Shown here: positions 16,749 through 23,311 of the stretch, piece by piece
How the letters are laid out: every line of letters starts with the position of its first letter
How positions within the stretch are numbered: the first letter of the stretch is position 1
NCBI GenBank assembly: GCA_964496035.1
Contig: CAZBXI010000010.1
Span: forward strand, 1 to 35,006
Length of the DNA: 35,006 bases
Source of the DNA: EX4484-217-1 sp964496035
GTDB taxonomy: Archaea; Thermoproteota; Thermoprotei_A; EX4484-217-1
Direction: 5' to 3'
Made by a program: the position numbers and the translations under genes
The notes under the pieces: model-generated
What the model was told of the DNA's origin: nothing
The model's database searches: none
What the model saw: the letters and a program-made list of their open reading frames with translations, nothing else

Positions 16749-17907
16749 TTACATCCTCCAGGAATCTGTGCTGTACATTAAGCTTTACTATTTTAGTTCT
16801 ACCGTATCTTCCTCTATTAACTATTTTTGCTGTAACTAAACCTAACATATCAAGTTCGTTAACTATATCGCTTATTCTCCTGCTTGTTAATGGGGCTACA
16901 TCAAGTAAGCTGCATAAACTCCTATAAGTACTATAAAGTTCCCCGGAAGTTGGTGGCTTATTCTTCTTTCTTTCAAGTTTAAGTATGCTTAGCAAAACGA
17001 GTTTCCCATGCAGGGGCATGGTTCTAACTATTTCGGATACTTTGTCTTTCTCTAATTCATCTCTAGCTTCCCAAACATGTTTTATAGTAACTTTTTCAGC
17101 ACCTTCCTGTTCAGCTAATTCTCCTGCAACCCTCAGTAGGTCGAGGGCTTTTCTTGCATCACCATGCTCTCTAGCGGCTAGTGCTGAGCACAGAGAGATA
17201 ACGCCATCATCTAGGGCTCCTTCATAAAAAGCTTTCTTAGCTCTCTCTAGGAGAATGTCTTCAAGTTGCATAGCGTTATATGGTGGGAAAACTATTTCAA
17301 CTTCTCCTAAGCTGCTTCTAATTCTCGGATCTAAGAAGTCATTTAGTCTTAAATCGTTCGTTATGCCTATAAGAGATATTTGAGAATTCTTTAAATTTTC
17401 ATTAGCTCTTGTAAGCCTGTAAAGTATATCGTCTCCATGCTTTTTAACTAAACAGTCGAGCTCATCTAGAATAACGATCATTTGGGTACATAGGTTTTCT
17501 AAGCCCCGAGTAAATCTTCTCCAAACCTCAGCTGTCGGTATTCCAGTAAATGGTACTTTTACACCTATAGATTCACAAAGCTCAACAAGCACACGATATG
17601 GTGTATCGTTTTGCCTACAATTAACATACGAGAACCTTACTTTAGCATTAAACTTCTTAGCTGATTCTTCAAGTTTCCTAGCAACATATTTTGTAACCGC
17701 TGTTTTACCCGTACCTGTGAAACCATAAATGAAAACATTGCTTGGCCTATCACCTTTAAGAGCAGGTGCAAGTAAGCTACCTAGTTTAATTATTTCCCTC
17801 TCTCTATGAGGCAGTTTGTCAGGAATGTAATCTGGTTTCAGTAGATCTCTGTTTTTGAAGATTTTAGACTCCATTATCTTAGCGAAAATATCCTCTAGAA
17901 TACTCAA
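16708..17907 (-). CDS. cdc6: Orc1/Cdc6 replication initiator
   Basis: AAA+ origin-binding ATPase, 399 aa. Walker A GFTGTGKT (62-69), Walker B VILDELD (145-151), sensor 1 GITND, the arginine-finger region DPRIRSS, sensor 2 EHGDARKALDLL, and a C-terminal winged helix (about 300-399). Orc1/Cdc6 binds origin recognition boxes and loads MCM. Two such boxes lie in inverted orientation near 28.7-28.9 kb, about 11 kb away; I see no comparable pair next to the gene itself. TTG start at 17907. It heads a probable minus-strand operon with endonuclease dU and perhaps speE. Confidence 0.95.
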   Translation of the reverse strand: MSILEDIFAKIMESKIFKNRDLLKPDYIPDKLPHREREIIKLGSLLAPALKGDRPSNVFIYGFTGTGKTAVTKYVARKLEESAKKFNAKVRFSYVNCRQNDTPYRVLVELCESIGVKVPFTGIPTAEVWRRFTRGLENLCTQMIVILDELDCLVKKHGDDILYRLTRANENLKNSQISLIGITNDLRLNDFLDPRIRSSLGEVEIVFPPYNAMQLEDILLERAKKAFYEGALDDGVISLCSALAAREHGDARKALDLLRVAGELAEQEGAEKVTIKHVWEARDELEKDKVSEIVRTMPLHGKLVLLSILKLERKKNKPPTSGELYSTYRSLCSLLDVAPLTSRRISDIVNELDMLGLVTAKIVNRGRYGRTKIVKLNVQHRFLEDVIAEEQRLKDVIKR

Positions 17908-18160
17908 TAGGAAACACCGTAGAGTAGCTGGAGTAGAAATAGTAGAAATCTAAGTTAAATAGGTCTCTCTTAAACAGTAAAACGAGATGTTTATAAAGAC
18001 CCTGCAACTACTACGTAACAACCTACATTATACTCCCTCGATAGCGAAGATGCGTCTAAGATTCGCAGCTGAAACAACTACATTAACTACTTGAAGAAAA
18101 TCTCTAATAGGTAATATGGTAAAAAATTAAAACAGCAGAACAATCCAAATATAATGCAGA
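17908..18160. other. Intergenic region between orc1 and tRNA-Ala
   Basis: No open frame with coding character. A TATA-like stretch (TTTATAAAG, about 17990-17998) on the plus strand is not matched to any downstream gene closer than tRNA-Ala. Behind it a short hairpin can form (GCGAA/TTCGC, about 18045-18067). I see no C/D box pair and no ORB-like dyad with a G-string. It contains the orc1 promoter and possibly an unannotated short transcript. Confidence 0.35.
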
Positions 18161-18237
<77 letters not shown>

Positions 18238-18448
18238 TAAAACACCTTCTACATTATTTCGCCTTAGAATTTTGTGTAGCGAAAATCCGTAACAGTATTA
18301 CTTTAACTCTATAATAATTGCTTACTAACTTGCTAACTTAGATATTAAATGTCCAAAACCCTTATGTGAGCCGGTAGATGGAAGTGACTATAAAACTTAT
18401 AAACAGTGCAAATACCTCGCAAAACGGTAGCGCTTTCGGGGATTATTT

Positions 18449-18937
18449 ATGGAAGTAAGTATTGGAGGAATAGGTAGCCGAAGCTATGGACTTTTTGAGA
18501 AAATTTCTACTCGTGAAGAGGAGAAGAAGTGGTTCGTTAGGTTCTTAAATGCAACGTTTATTGTGGGTAGGAAGAAGTTTAACTATGACGGCGCTCTCTT
18601 TGGAAGCAGTTTTAAAGTAAAAATATGTCCTATAACGTTGAAAATATGTAGGATTGAAGGCGAATCTAAAGCCGACCTCTTTAACGGCTTTACTATAGAG
18701 AAGTCTGAGAAGATAATTTGTAGTGAAAAATTCTCCTGCCTTAACCTTTCATGCCCTCTCGTAGATAAGGGTAAGTCTTTGAAACATATGAGGTCGAAGT
18801 TTAGACTAGTGGATGCTGGGGATGTAGAGCTTTTTCTTGAAATGCTTAAAACGCTTAACAACTTTATAAAGGCCCACATAGATGAGATAAGAGAGGGTAA
18901 CTCGTTTTTCCTTCTTAGCGAAGTTCTCACCAAATAA
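18449..18937 (+). CDS. Hypothetical protein with a cysteine cluster
   Basis: A 162-aa protein I do not recognise. The N-terminal half is beta-rich (RFLNATFIVGRKKF). The centre holds cysteines spaced as CPITLKIC, CSEKFSC and LSCPL, which could bind zinc or an Fe-S cluster. The C-terminal 45 residues are helical (DVELFLEMLKTLNNFIKAHIDEI). A TATA-like box (ACTTATAAAC, 18397-18406) lies about 43 nt upstream of the ATG, giving a short leader. It stands alone between tRNA-Ala and the RNase P RNA gene on the same strand. Codon use resembles its neighbours, so it is probably a real gene. Confidence 0.6.
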   Translation: MEVSIGGIGSRSYGLFEKISTREEEKKWFVRFLNATFIVGRKKFNYDGALFGSSFKVKICPITLKICRIEGESKADLFNGFTIEKSEKIICSEKFSCLNLSCPLVDKGKSLKHMRSKFRLVDAGDVELFLEMLKTLNNFIKAHIDEIREGNSFFLLSEVLTK

Positions 18938-18991
18938 CATTTCAGATTAAACGGTAAAGTATTTAGGTAAACGATAACCTAAGTAAACTCT

Positions 18992-19331
18992 GGCACTCCG
19001 TACCCGAGGTAATAGGCTTACGGGCCGTAAGAGCCTGAGGAAGCTCCGCTCACCTCATGGAACTGCGGCGCCGTAATGGCGCACGGCTAAAAGCCGTGGC
19101 TCCGGCACAGAAACGACACGGCCCCCATCGGATGTCTATGATGCGGTGAGGACCTCCTGGCAACAGGAGGTCAGTAACCCGCGGATGTACGGTGGGGGAT
19201 GCGTTGAAACGGCCGTCCCGCAGGGTGTAAGGGCAAGTAGGCACCGATGATTCTCCATGGGAGGTGCGGGTGGCCCGCATAGCCAAATGCTACGAACAGA
19301 AAGCGGGTTATTACCTCGGGTACGGAGTGCC
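18992..19331 (+). ncRNA. rnpB: RNase P RNA
   Basis: Catalytic RNA that removes tRNA 5' leaders. The ends pair perfectly over 23 bp (18992-19014 with 19309-19331), forming P1. Conserved regions are present: TGAGGAAGCTCCGC near 19036-19049 (CR-I), GGCACAGAAACGAC near 19103-19116 (CR-II/III), and GAACAGAAAGCGGGTTAT near 19294-19311 (CR-V). GC content is far above the surrounding coding DNA. Open frames in this interval are chance. The last 21 nt overlap the 3' end of tsr3 on the other strand. About 340 nt, within the normal range for archaeal P RNA. Confidence 0.92.
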
Positions 19332-19868
19332 GATGAACTCAAACTGTTTCTTTACAACTTCCTCGCTGCTCTTAGCCAGACTATATGCTTCCAAAGGTTC
19401 TGCATTAAGTTTTAAGAATTCTACACCCCACTTGAAAACTGATAGTATTTTCTTTGCTTCATCTTTTAAGCCAACTATGTAGAGCGTTGCCGCAAAAGCT
19501 TCAGCCGTGCTTAGAATTGTGGGTTTACCGTAGTTAACAGGGTTAGCAGCTACAAGGTAAGGTAATGCTCTATGATGCCCTATGCGTTTAAGTTTGGAAA
19601 ATATGTTACCAAAATTTTTCCATGAAGTATCTACAGCAACAACACCCCATTTTAAAACCCTATCCCTATCTTCAGGTGAAAGAGCTTTTTCCGCAAAAGG
19701 GTTAAGCAGAATAGCTCTTCTAGGTACTCTCTTTATACTGTAAATTACCTTCACATACCCATGTCTAGCCAACTTCAGAGCTGTACATTTTTTAGGATCA
19801 TCTTGTCTTAGATGTAAAACATAGAGTTTTATGGGAAGCATAATCTTTTCCAGCGAAACTCTTATCAA
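19311..19868 (-). CDS. tsr3: Tsr3 (DUF367) 18S/16S rRNA aminocarboxypropyltransferase
   Basis: A 185-aa Tsr3 homologue. Tsr3 transfers the aminocarboxypropyl group of SAM to a hypermodified uridine in small-subunit rRNA. Family blocks: LYVLHLRQDDPKKCTALKLA at the start, RAILLNPFAEKALSPED, VVAVDTSWKN, LPYLVAANPVNYGKP and STAEAFAATLYIVG. The 3' coding end runs antisense into the RNase P RNA P1 strand, so the last seven codons are fixed by both genes. A start at the first ATG (19868) or at the internal ATG (MLPIKLYVLH) is possible; the latter fits the family length better. Confidence 0.9.
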   Translation of the reverse strand: MIRVSLEKIMLPIKLYVLHLRQDDPKKCTALKLARHGYVKVIYSIKRVPRRAILLNPFAEKALSPEDRDRVLKWGVVAVDTSWKNFGNIFSKLKRIGHHRALPYLVAANPVNYGKPTILSTAEAFAATLYIVGLKDEAKKILSVFKWGVEFLKLNAEPLEAYSLAKSSEEVVKKQFEFIGTPYPR

Positions 19869-19905
19869 AAAGTTAGTGTTAAGTGTTTCTGGCGGTGCTT
19901 AGAGA

Positions 19906-20166
19906 GTGTCAATAGCTTTCATACTTTTAAACACGGAAATTGGCGCTGAAGAAGAGGTTCTTAACGAATTAGGTAAGGTTGAGTATGTTACTGAAGCATA
20001 TATTGTCTATGGAAACTACGATATTATAGCTAAAATTGAAGCTCCAGATATGACTAAGCTTAAAGAGGTTATTACGTGGAAAATTAGAAGAATTCCTAAG
20101 GTAAAGTCAACACTGACAATGATCATTGTGGAGGGAAGGGTCTTTAAGGAGAAAAAGAGAAAATAA
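19906..20166 (+). CDS. Stand-alone Lrp/AsnC ligand-binding (RAM) domain protein, second copy
   Basis: An 86-aa RAM-domain protein (FILLNTEIGAEEEVLNEL, AYIVYGNYDIIAKIEA, KVKSTLTMIIVE) ending in a lysine-rich tail (KEKKRK). Diverged paralogue of 14704-14946, also without a DNA-binding domain. GTG start. Its end overlaps the start of tiaS by 41 nt, if the TTG of tiaS is correct, making the two translationally coupled. Effector unknown. Confidence 0.85.
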   Translation: MSIAFILLNTEIGAEEEVLNELGKVEYVTEAYIVYGNYDIIAKIEAPDMTKLKEVITWKIRRIPKVKSTLTMIIVEGRVFKEKKRK

Positions 20167-21502
20167 AATACTTCTACATATAGGATTAGACGACATAGAT
20201 TCTCCCGAAGGGGGATGTACAACACATTTAGCATCAATTCTCGTAGAAAAGTTATCTAGAGAAAATCTAGAATTCGTAGATTATCCCAACCTTATACGCT
20301 TAAACCCTAATATTCCATGGAAAACTAGAGGTAATGGTGCAGTAGCTTTAAGAATACTTGTAAATGGGAAAGCGGTAAGTAAGGTAGTAGATATTGTTCT
20401 CAGCGAAGCTGAAAAATACGTAGGAGAATTTTCTAGAATAAAATCGCAGCCAGCAGTAGCCTTCTATACAGGAGAAGTGTCATCTAGGCTTAGATGGTTT
20501 TCTCTTAAAGCCATAAAAGATGTAATACCTTTAAGTTTAGCTTTGAAAATAGCAGAGAAAGCTAATGTGAGAACAGTCTCGCTTAAAGGTAGAAGAGGCA
20601 TTATAGGGGCCTTAGCGGCTATAGGTGAGCCTTTAGATAGAAGAGATTATACTTTCGAATTAATAGCATATCGTACAAGAGAAATGTACGGTAAACCTAG
20701 ACTAGTAGATGAGAAATCGGTTTTCGAAATGGATAAGCTTTTCCGTAATGAAACATTTCTCAACATAGATTATAAAGCAGGCAAGATACTGATTACTCCA
20801 CATGGACCTGATCCTGTTCTTCTAGGAATAAGAGGAGAATCGGCAGAAGCTGTGTTCGAAGCCTTTAAAGTAGTAAAAGTGTTAGAACATATTGAAAGAT
20901 GGACTATTTTCAGAACAAACCAAGCTACAGACGTACATCTAACTGAAATTAATTCTGTTAAGGAGATAAGGCCTTACATGACTATCGTTTTAAAAGGTAG
21001 AGTTTCTAAAGAACCAAAAACCATAAGAGGAGGACATGTAATATTCAGTATTTCCGATGGAGAAGGTAACGAAGTAGATTGTGTAGCATATGAACCTACT
21101 GGAGACTTTAGAAACATAGTTAAGCAGTTAATCCTAAATGACGTTGTCAAAGTGTATGGTGGTGTTAGACCAAGCTCGCCCATTCATGGACTATCAATTA
21201 ACCTTGAGAAATTAGAAATAATTAGTTTAGCCAGAAAAATAGTGCTTCAAAACCCTAAATGCCCTAAGTGCGGTAAAAGAATGAAATCTGCCGGTAAGGG
21301 TAAGGGGTTTAAATGCCCTAGATGCGGCTTCAAATCTAAAAATCTAAGCAAAAATATAGTGGAAATACCTAGAAACCTAAAAACAGGCCTATACACTCCT
21401 CCACCAAGAGCATTCAGACATTTAATGAAACCCCCCCAAAGAATAGGTAAAGAAAAATCAGCACCACCTGAGAAAATGCTAGCAAAATGGCATCACCCAT
21501 AA
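20126..21502 (+). CDS. tiaS: tRNA(Ile2) 2-agmatinylcytidine synthetase TiaS
   Basis: Modifies C34 of tRNA-Ile(CAU) with agmatine so that it reads AUA. Archaeal-specific, about 450 aa. N-terminal catalytic part: LLHIGLDDIDSPEGGCTTHLA, PWKTRGNGAVALRI and ALAAIGEPLDRRDYTFELIAYR. An OB-fold (GHVIFSISDGEGNEVDCVAYEPTGDFR) and a zinc ribbon (CPKCGKRM, then CPRCGFKS) end the protein. The only canonical start before the first motif is the TTG at 20126, inside the previous gene. It lies immediately upstream of an interrupted tRNA with anticodon CAT, but that tRNA has initiator features rather than Ile2 ones. Confidence 0.93.
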   Translation: MWREGSLRRKRENKILLHIGLDDIDSPEGGCTTHLASILVEKLSRENLEFVDYPNLIRLNPNIPWKTRGNGAVALRILVNGKAVSKVVDIVLSEAEKYVGEFSRIKSQPAVAFYTGEVSSRLRWFSLKAIKDVIPLSLALKIAEKANVRTVSLKGRRGIIGALAAIGEPLDRRDYTFELIAYRTREMYGKPRLVDEKSVFEMDKLFRNETFLNIDYKAGKILITPHGPDPVLLGIRGESAEAVFEAFKVVKVLEHIERWTIFRTNQATDVHLTEINSVKEIRPYMTIVLKGRVSKEPKTIRGGHVIFSISDGEGNEVDCVAYEPTGDFRNIVKQLILNDVVKVYGGVRPSSPIHGLSINLEKLEIISLARKIVLQNPKCPKCGKRMKSAGKGKGFKCPRCGFKSKNLSKNIVEIPRNLKTGLYTPPPRAFRHLMKPPQRIGKEKSAPPEKMLAKWHHP

Positions 21503-21503
21503 A

Positions 21504-21514
21504 AGCTTAAAAAC
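21504..21514 (+). promoter_or_regulatory. TATA-like box for the initiator tRNA 5' half
   Basis: AGCTTAAAAAC sits right after the tiaS stop and about 25-30 bp before a start near 21535-21540. That start would include a short leader (21539-21550) before the tRNA begins at 21551. Inferred from composition and spacing only. Confidence 0.45.
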
Positions 21515-21605
21515 AGCTACAACAATAATATGAAAACGGCGGGGTAGCATAGCGGGGTAGGGTAGCCAGGTAGCCCGCGGGGCTCATAGGAGCCCTGGGC
21601 GGCCC

Positions 21606-21619
21606 GGTTTCCTTTTTAA
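21606..21619 (+). terminator. T-rich stretch directly after the 5' tRNA half
   Basis: GGTTTCCTTTTTAA begins at the last bases of the 12-bp helix strand. Archaeal RNA polymerase commonly terminates at T-runs, so a short 5'-half transcript ending here is possible. It is followed at 21619-21641 by a small hairpin (ACCCC/GGGGT) that would mask the ribosome binding site of the endonuclease ORF. Inferred. Confidence 0.4.
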
Positions 21620-21645
21620 CCCCCCTCTATTTCTAAGGGGTAAAA

Positions 21646-22581
21646 GTGAGACTTGGTAGTTTTAAAGAACATCTAGGGTTGGACCGAGAAATTCTGCAAG
21701 AAGAATCAATATACCTCTATAAGCTTCAAGGATTAATCATTAGCGATGGTGATTTTGCAAAATACGTGAAATCTCCTAAGAAAGCAACATCATTTAGAGG
21801 CTTAACAGCAGAAACTGCCCGTACGATAATAGCCACTGTTATTAACATAGCCGAGCTAATAGAAGTTGGATTACCAAGACAGAATACGTTAAAATATGGA
21901 AAACGCTACTTTACAGTTAAGGTGCTTCTAAAAACTGTTTATTCAAAGAAGATTAGGGACTACATCAACGATCTTATGATGAACAGCAGACATTTCATGG
22001 ATTCCTTGTCAATGGAGGAGAAGGCAGCTTTACTAGCTGGACTATTAGATGGAGATGGCTACGTAGGAAGGGAAGGAGGATATGTTTCAATATCATATAG
22101 TGAAAATACCGTAAAGGGGAAAATCATAAGACAAGTTCTTGATTTTCTAGACGAACGAGGATATATCAGGAAAGGGAAGTATAGAGGAAAGCCGCATTAC
22201 GAACAAGTAATAAAGTTCAATGATCAGAAGTTCATGTATAATGTTATAAATATGGTTTTCCACGAGAGAAGAAGAAAAAGACTCGCAAAATATTATGTGG
22301 ATCGTTTAAGAGTTTACGAATGCAAATATAGCATTAAGGAGTTGAAGCAACTGCTAGAAAAAGCTTCTTCGGCTTACATAGATTATAGAATCAGTGAAGG
22401 ACAAAACGCAGCTGTTTTGGTACTATACATATATACTATTAGAGGAGACAGGAGAATAAGGAAACCAGTTAAAATATCTTCTAAATGCAAAGAAAACATA
22501 GCAAGAATTCTTAAGGCAGGAAATATTGCAGTAAACAATGTTGTCGCAGAAACCATAAAACGCTACTTAAACACCCCCTAA
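21646..22581 (+). CDS. LAGLIDADG homing endonuclease inside tRNA-Met
   Basis: A 311-aa single-chain LAGLIDADG endonuclease with two motifs. LQGLIISDG (residues 27-35, acidic D34) is a diverged first copy and LAGLLDGDG (130-138, acidic D137) the second. Basic, aromatic-rich stretches after each motif (YGKRYFTVKVLLK; RGKPHYEQVIKF) fit DNA-contacting strands. A conserved helix (NMVFHERRRKRLAKYYVDRLRVY) follows. The GTG start has AAGGGGT six nt upstream. Both acidic residues are present, so cleavage activity is plausible. Such enzymes cut an intron-less allele and spread the insertion by gene conversion; some act as RNA maturases. AT content is like the genome, unlike the flanking tRNA. Confidence 0.9.
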   Translation: MRLGSFKEHLGLDREILQEESIYLYKLQGLIISDGDFAKYVKSPKKATSFRGLTAETARTIIATVINIAELIEVGLPRQNTLKYGKRYFTVKVLLKTVYSKKIRDYINDLMMNSRHFMDSLSMEEKAALLAGLLDGDGYVGREGGYVSISYSENTVKGKIIRQVLDFLDERGYIRKGKYRGKPHYEQVIKFNDQKFMYNVINMVFHERRRKRLAKYYVDRLRVYECKYSIKELKQLLEKASSAYIDYRISEGQNAAVLVLYIYTIRGDRRIRKPVKISSKCKENIARILKAGNIAVNNVVAETIKRYLNTP

Positions 22582-22584
22582 AAA

Positions 22585-22592
22585 CTTATAAA
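22585..22592 (+). promoter_or_regulatory. TATA-like box before the tRNA 3' half
   Basis: CTTATAAA, preceded by AAAA, lies just after the endonuclease stop. A start about 25 bp downstream (22612-22618) would begin an RNA with the 12-bp helix strand and then the tRNA 3' half. This is the arrangement expected of a separately transcribed half. Inferred from spacing; similar boxes precede other genes here (for example 18397-18406). Confidence 0.45.
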
Positions 22593-22726
22593 CACCACCA
22601 ACCTCTATTTTTACTTGACCGGGCCGCCCGCCTCGGAGATACACCCTCTACAATGAGGGGTCGTTCCCGAGGTCGGTGGTTCAAATCCACCCCCCGCTAC
22701 CATGCCGCGGGCCCCCGCCACCATTT

Positions 22727-23161
22727 CTATATTTCTTCTAATGTTCTGAGCTTAACTATGATGTATTTTGGTATTCCGTTTTCGTAGTAAACCTCTATTG
22801 GAGCATTTATTATTTTAAGATTCTCCATAACGTCTCTAATTCGGGAAAGTTTTTCTACAATTTCCTGTAGTTTGTCCGATATTTCCTCGTATACTGGCGA
22901 TAAGTCCTGAGGCTTTAAATCTATAATTAATGTAGATTCTTCTGTTAGTTCTAATGTAGGGCTTCTCGGTAACATTGGAAGTCTTATACCATATCTGCTT
23001 AGTACTGAGCGTAGGAACATTTCTCTTTTAACTGCTCTATTTACTTCGTCAACTTTCTTTAAATATTTAACAACTGCTTTTCTTGCCTCTTCTATTCTAT
23101 TCTTTAAGTCTTTGAGAAATTCTTCAACACTACCATACTCCCTAACTTCAACTACGGACAA
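22727..23161 (-). CDS. Coiled-coil protein associated with the Tad-like cluster (copy 1)
   Basis: A 144-aa protein I do not recognise. N-terminal EVREYGSVEEFLKDLKNRIEE and a long charged helix are followed by a second helix pair (VYEEISDKLQEIVEKLSRIR) and a short C-terminal strand (IEVYYENGIPKYIIVKL). No signal peptide or membrane segment. It shares layout and end motifs with the protein at 27391-27810, and the two bracket the TadA/TadC pair on the same strand. A structural or regulatory role in that secretion or pilus system is inferred. Its stop lies 25 bp after the tRNA-Met CCA end. Confidence 0.65.
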   Translation of the reverse strand: MSVVEVREYGSVEEFLKDLKNRIEEARKAVVKYLKKVDEVNRAVKREMFLRSVLSRYGIRLPMLPRSPTLELTEESTLIIDLKPQDLSPVYEEISDKLQEIVEKLSRIRDVMENLKIINAPIEVYYENGIPKYIIVKLRTLEEI

Positions 23162-23311
23162 TTGCTAAGCACCTTAGCCGCAATGCTTTTGCTGCAGTGC
23201 CGTTACTGCCCCTATTCCAGGTTAATATTTTAGAATCAATTGCTATATGTAGAAAAAGAAGTATTTTTAAGTTTTTACTAATCGCTGCTAACGATGATGT
23301 GTACTGTTTAT

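Larger units (their letters stand above)
21597..22629. repeat. 12-bp perfect inverted repeat joining the two ends of the tRNA interruption
   Basis: GGGCGGCCCGGT (21597-21608) is exactly complementary to ACCGGGCCGCCC (22618-22629). Eleven of twelve pairs are G-C. In RNA it would bring the two tRNA halves together, in cis as an intron stem or in trans between separately transcribed halves. The endonuclease ORF lies wholly within the loop. Confidence 0.9.
21551..22702 (+). tRNA. Initiator tRNA-Met(CAT), interrupted by about 1.08 kb encoding a LAGLIDADG endonuclease
   Basis: The 5' half is 21551-21588: acceptor AGCGGGG, D arm GGGT-AGCCAGGTA-GCCC, anticodon-stem strand CGGGG and loop CTCATA with anticodon CAT at 21585-21587. 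The 3' half is about 22664-22702: TCCCG, variable AGGTC, T arm GGTGG-TTCAAAT-CCACC, acceptor CCCCGCT, then ACCA. The A1-U72 pair and the run of G in the anticodon stem are initiator features. Seven acceptor pairs match perfectly across the gap. The intervening 21589-22663 contains an endonuclease ORF and a perfect 12-bp helix joining its ends. I could not draw a canonical bulge-helix-bulge at 37/38. Position 39 would be U (a G-U pair), so the exact junction, or a second small intron within 22630-22664, is unresolved. Confidence 0.85.

Noticed and set aside
17908..18160. Origin next to orc1/cdc6
   Set aside because: Only a weak CTGGAGTAGAAA stretch is present, without a dyad, G-string or partner element.
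19050..19342. Open reading frames within 19050-19342 on the minus strand and 19264-19482 on the plus strand
   Set aside because: They lie in the RNase P RNA gene or antisense to tsr3 and show no protein-like composition.
21551..22702. Interrupted CAT tRNA as tRNA-Ile2, the substrate of the adjacent TiaS
   Set aside because: The A1-U72 pair, AGCGGGG acceptor and GC-rich anticodon stem fit the archaeal initiator; archaeal tRNA-Ile2 normally starts with G and has a different D arm.
22618..22702. Second complete tRNA in the 3' segment with its own anticodon loop (GATACAC region)
   Set aside because: No matching 5' acceptor strand or D arm exists for CCCCGCT in that segment, and the alternative anticodon stem has a mismatch.
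23162..23311. C/D box guide RNA suggested by GATGATG near 23290
   Set aside because: No properly spaced C, D', C' and D boxes could be found around it.
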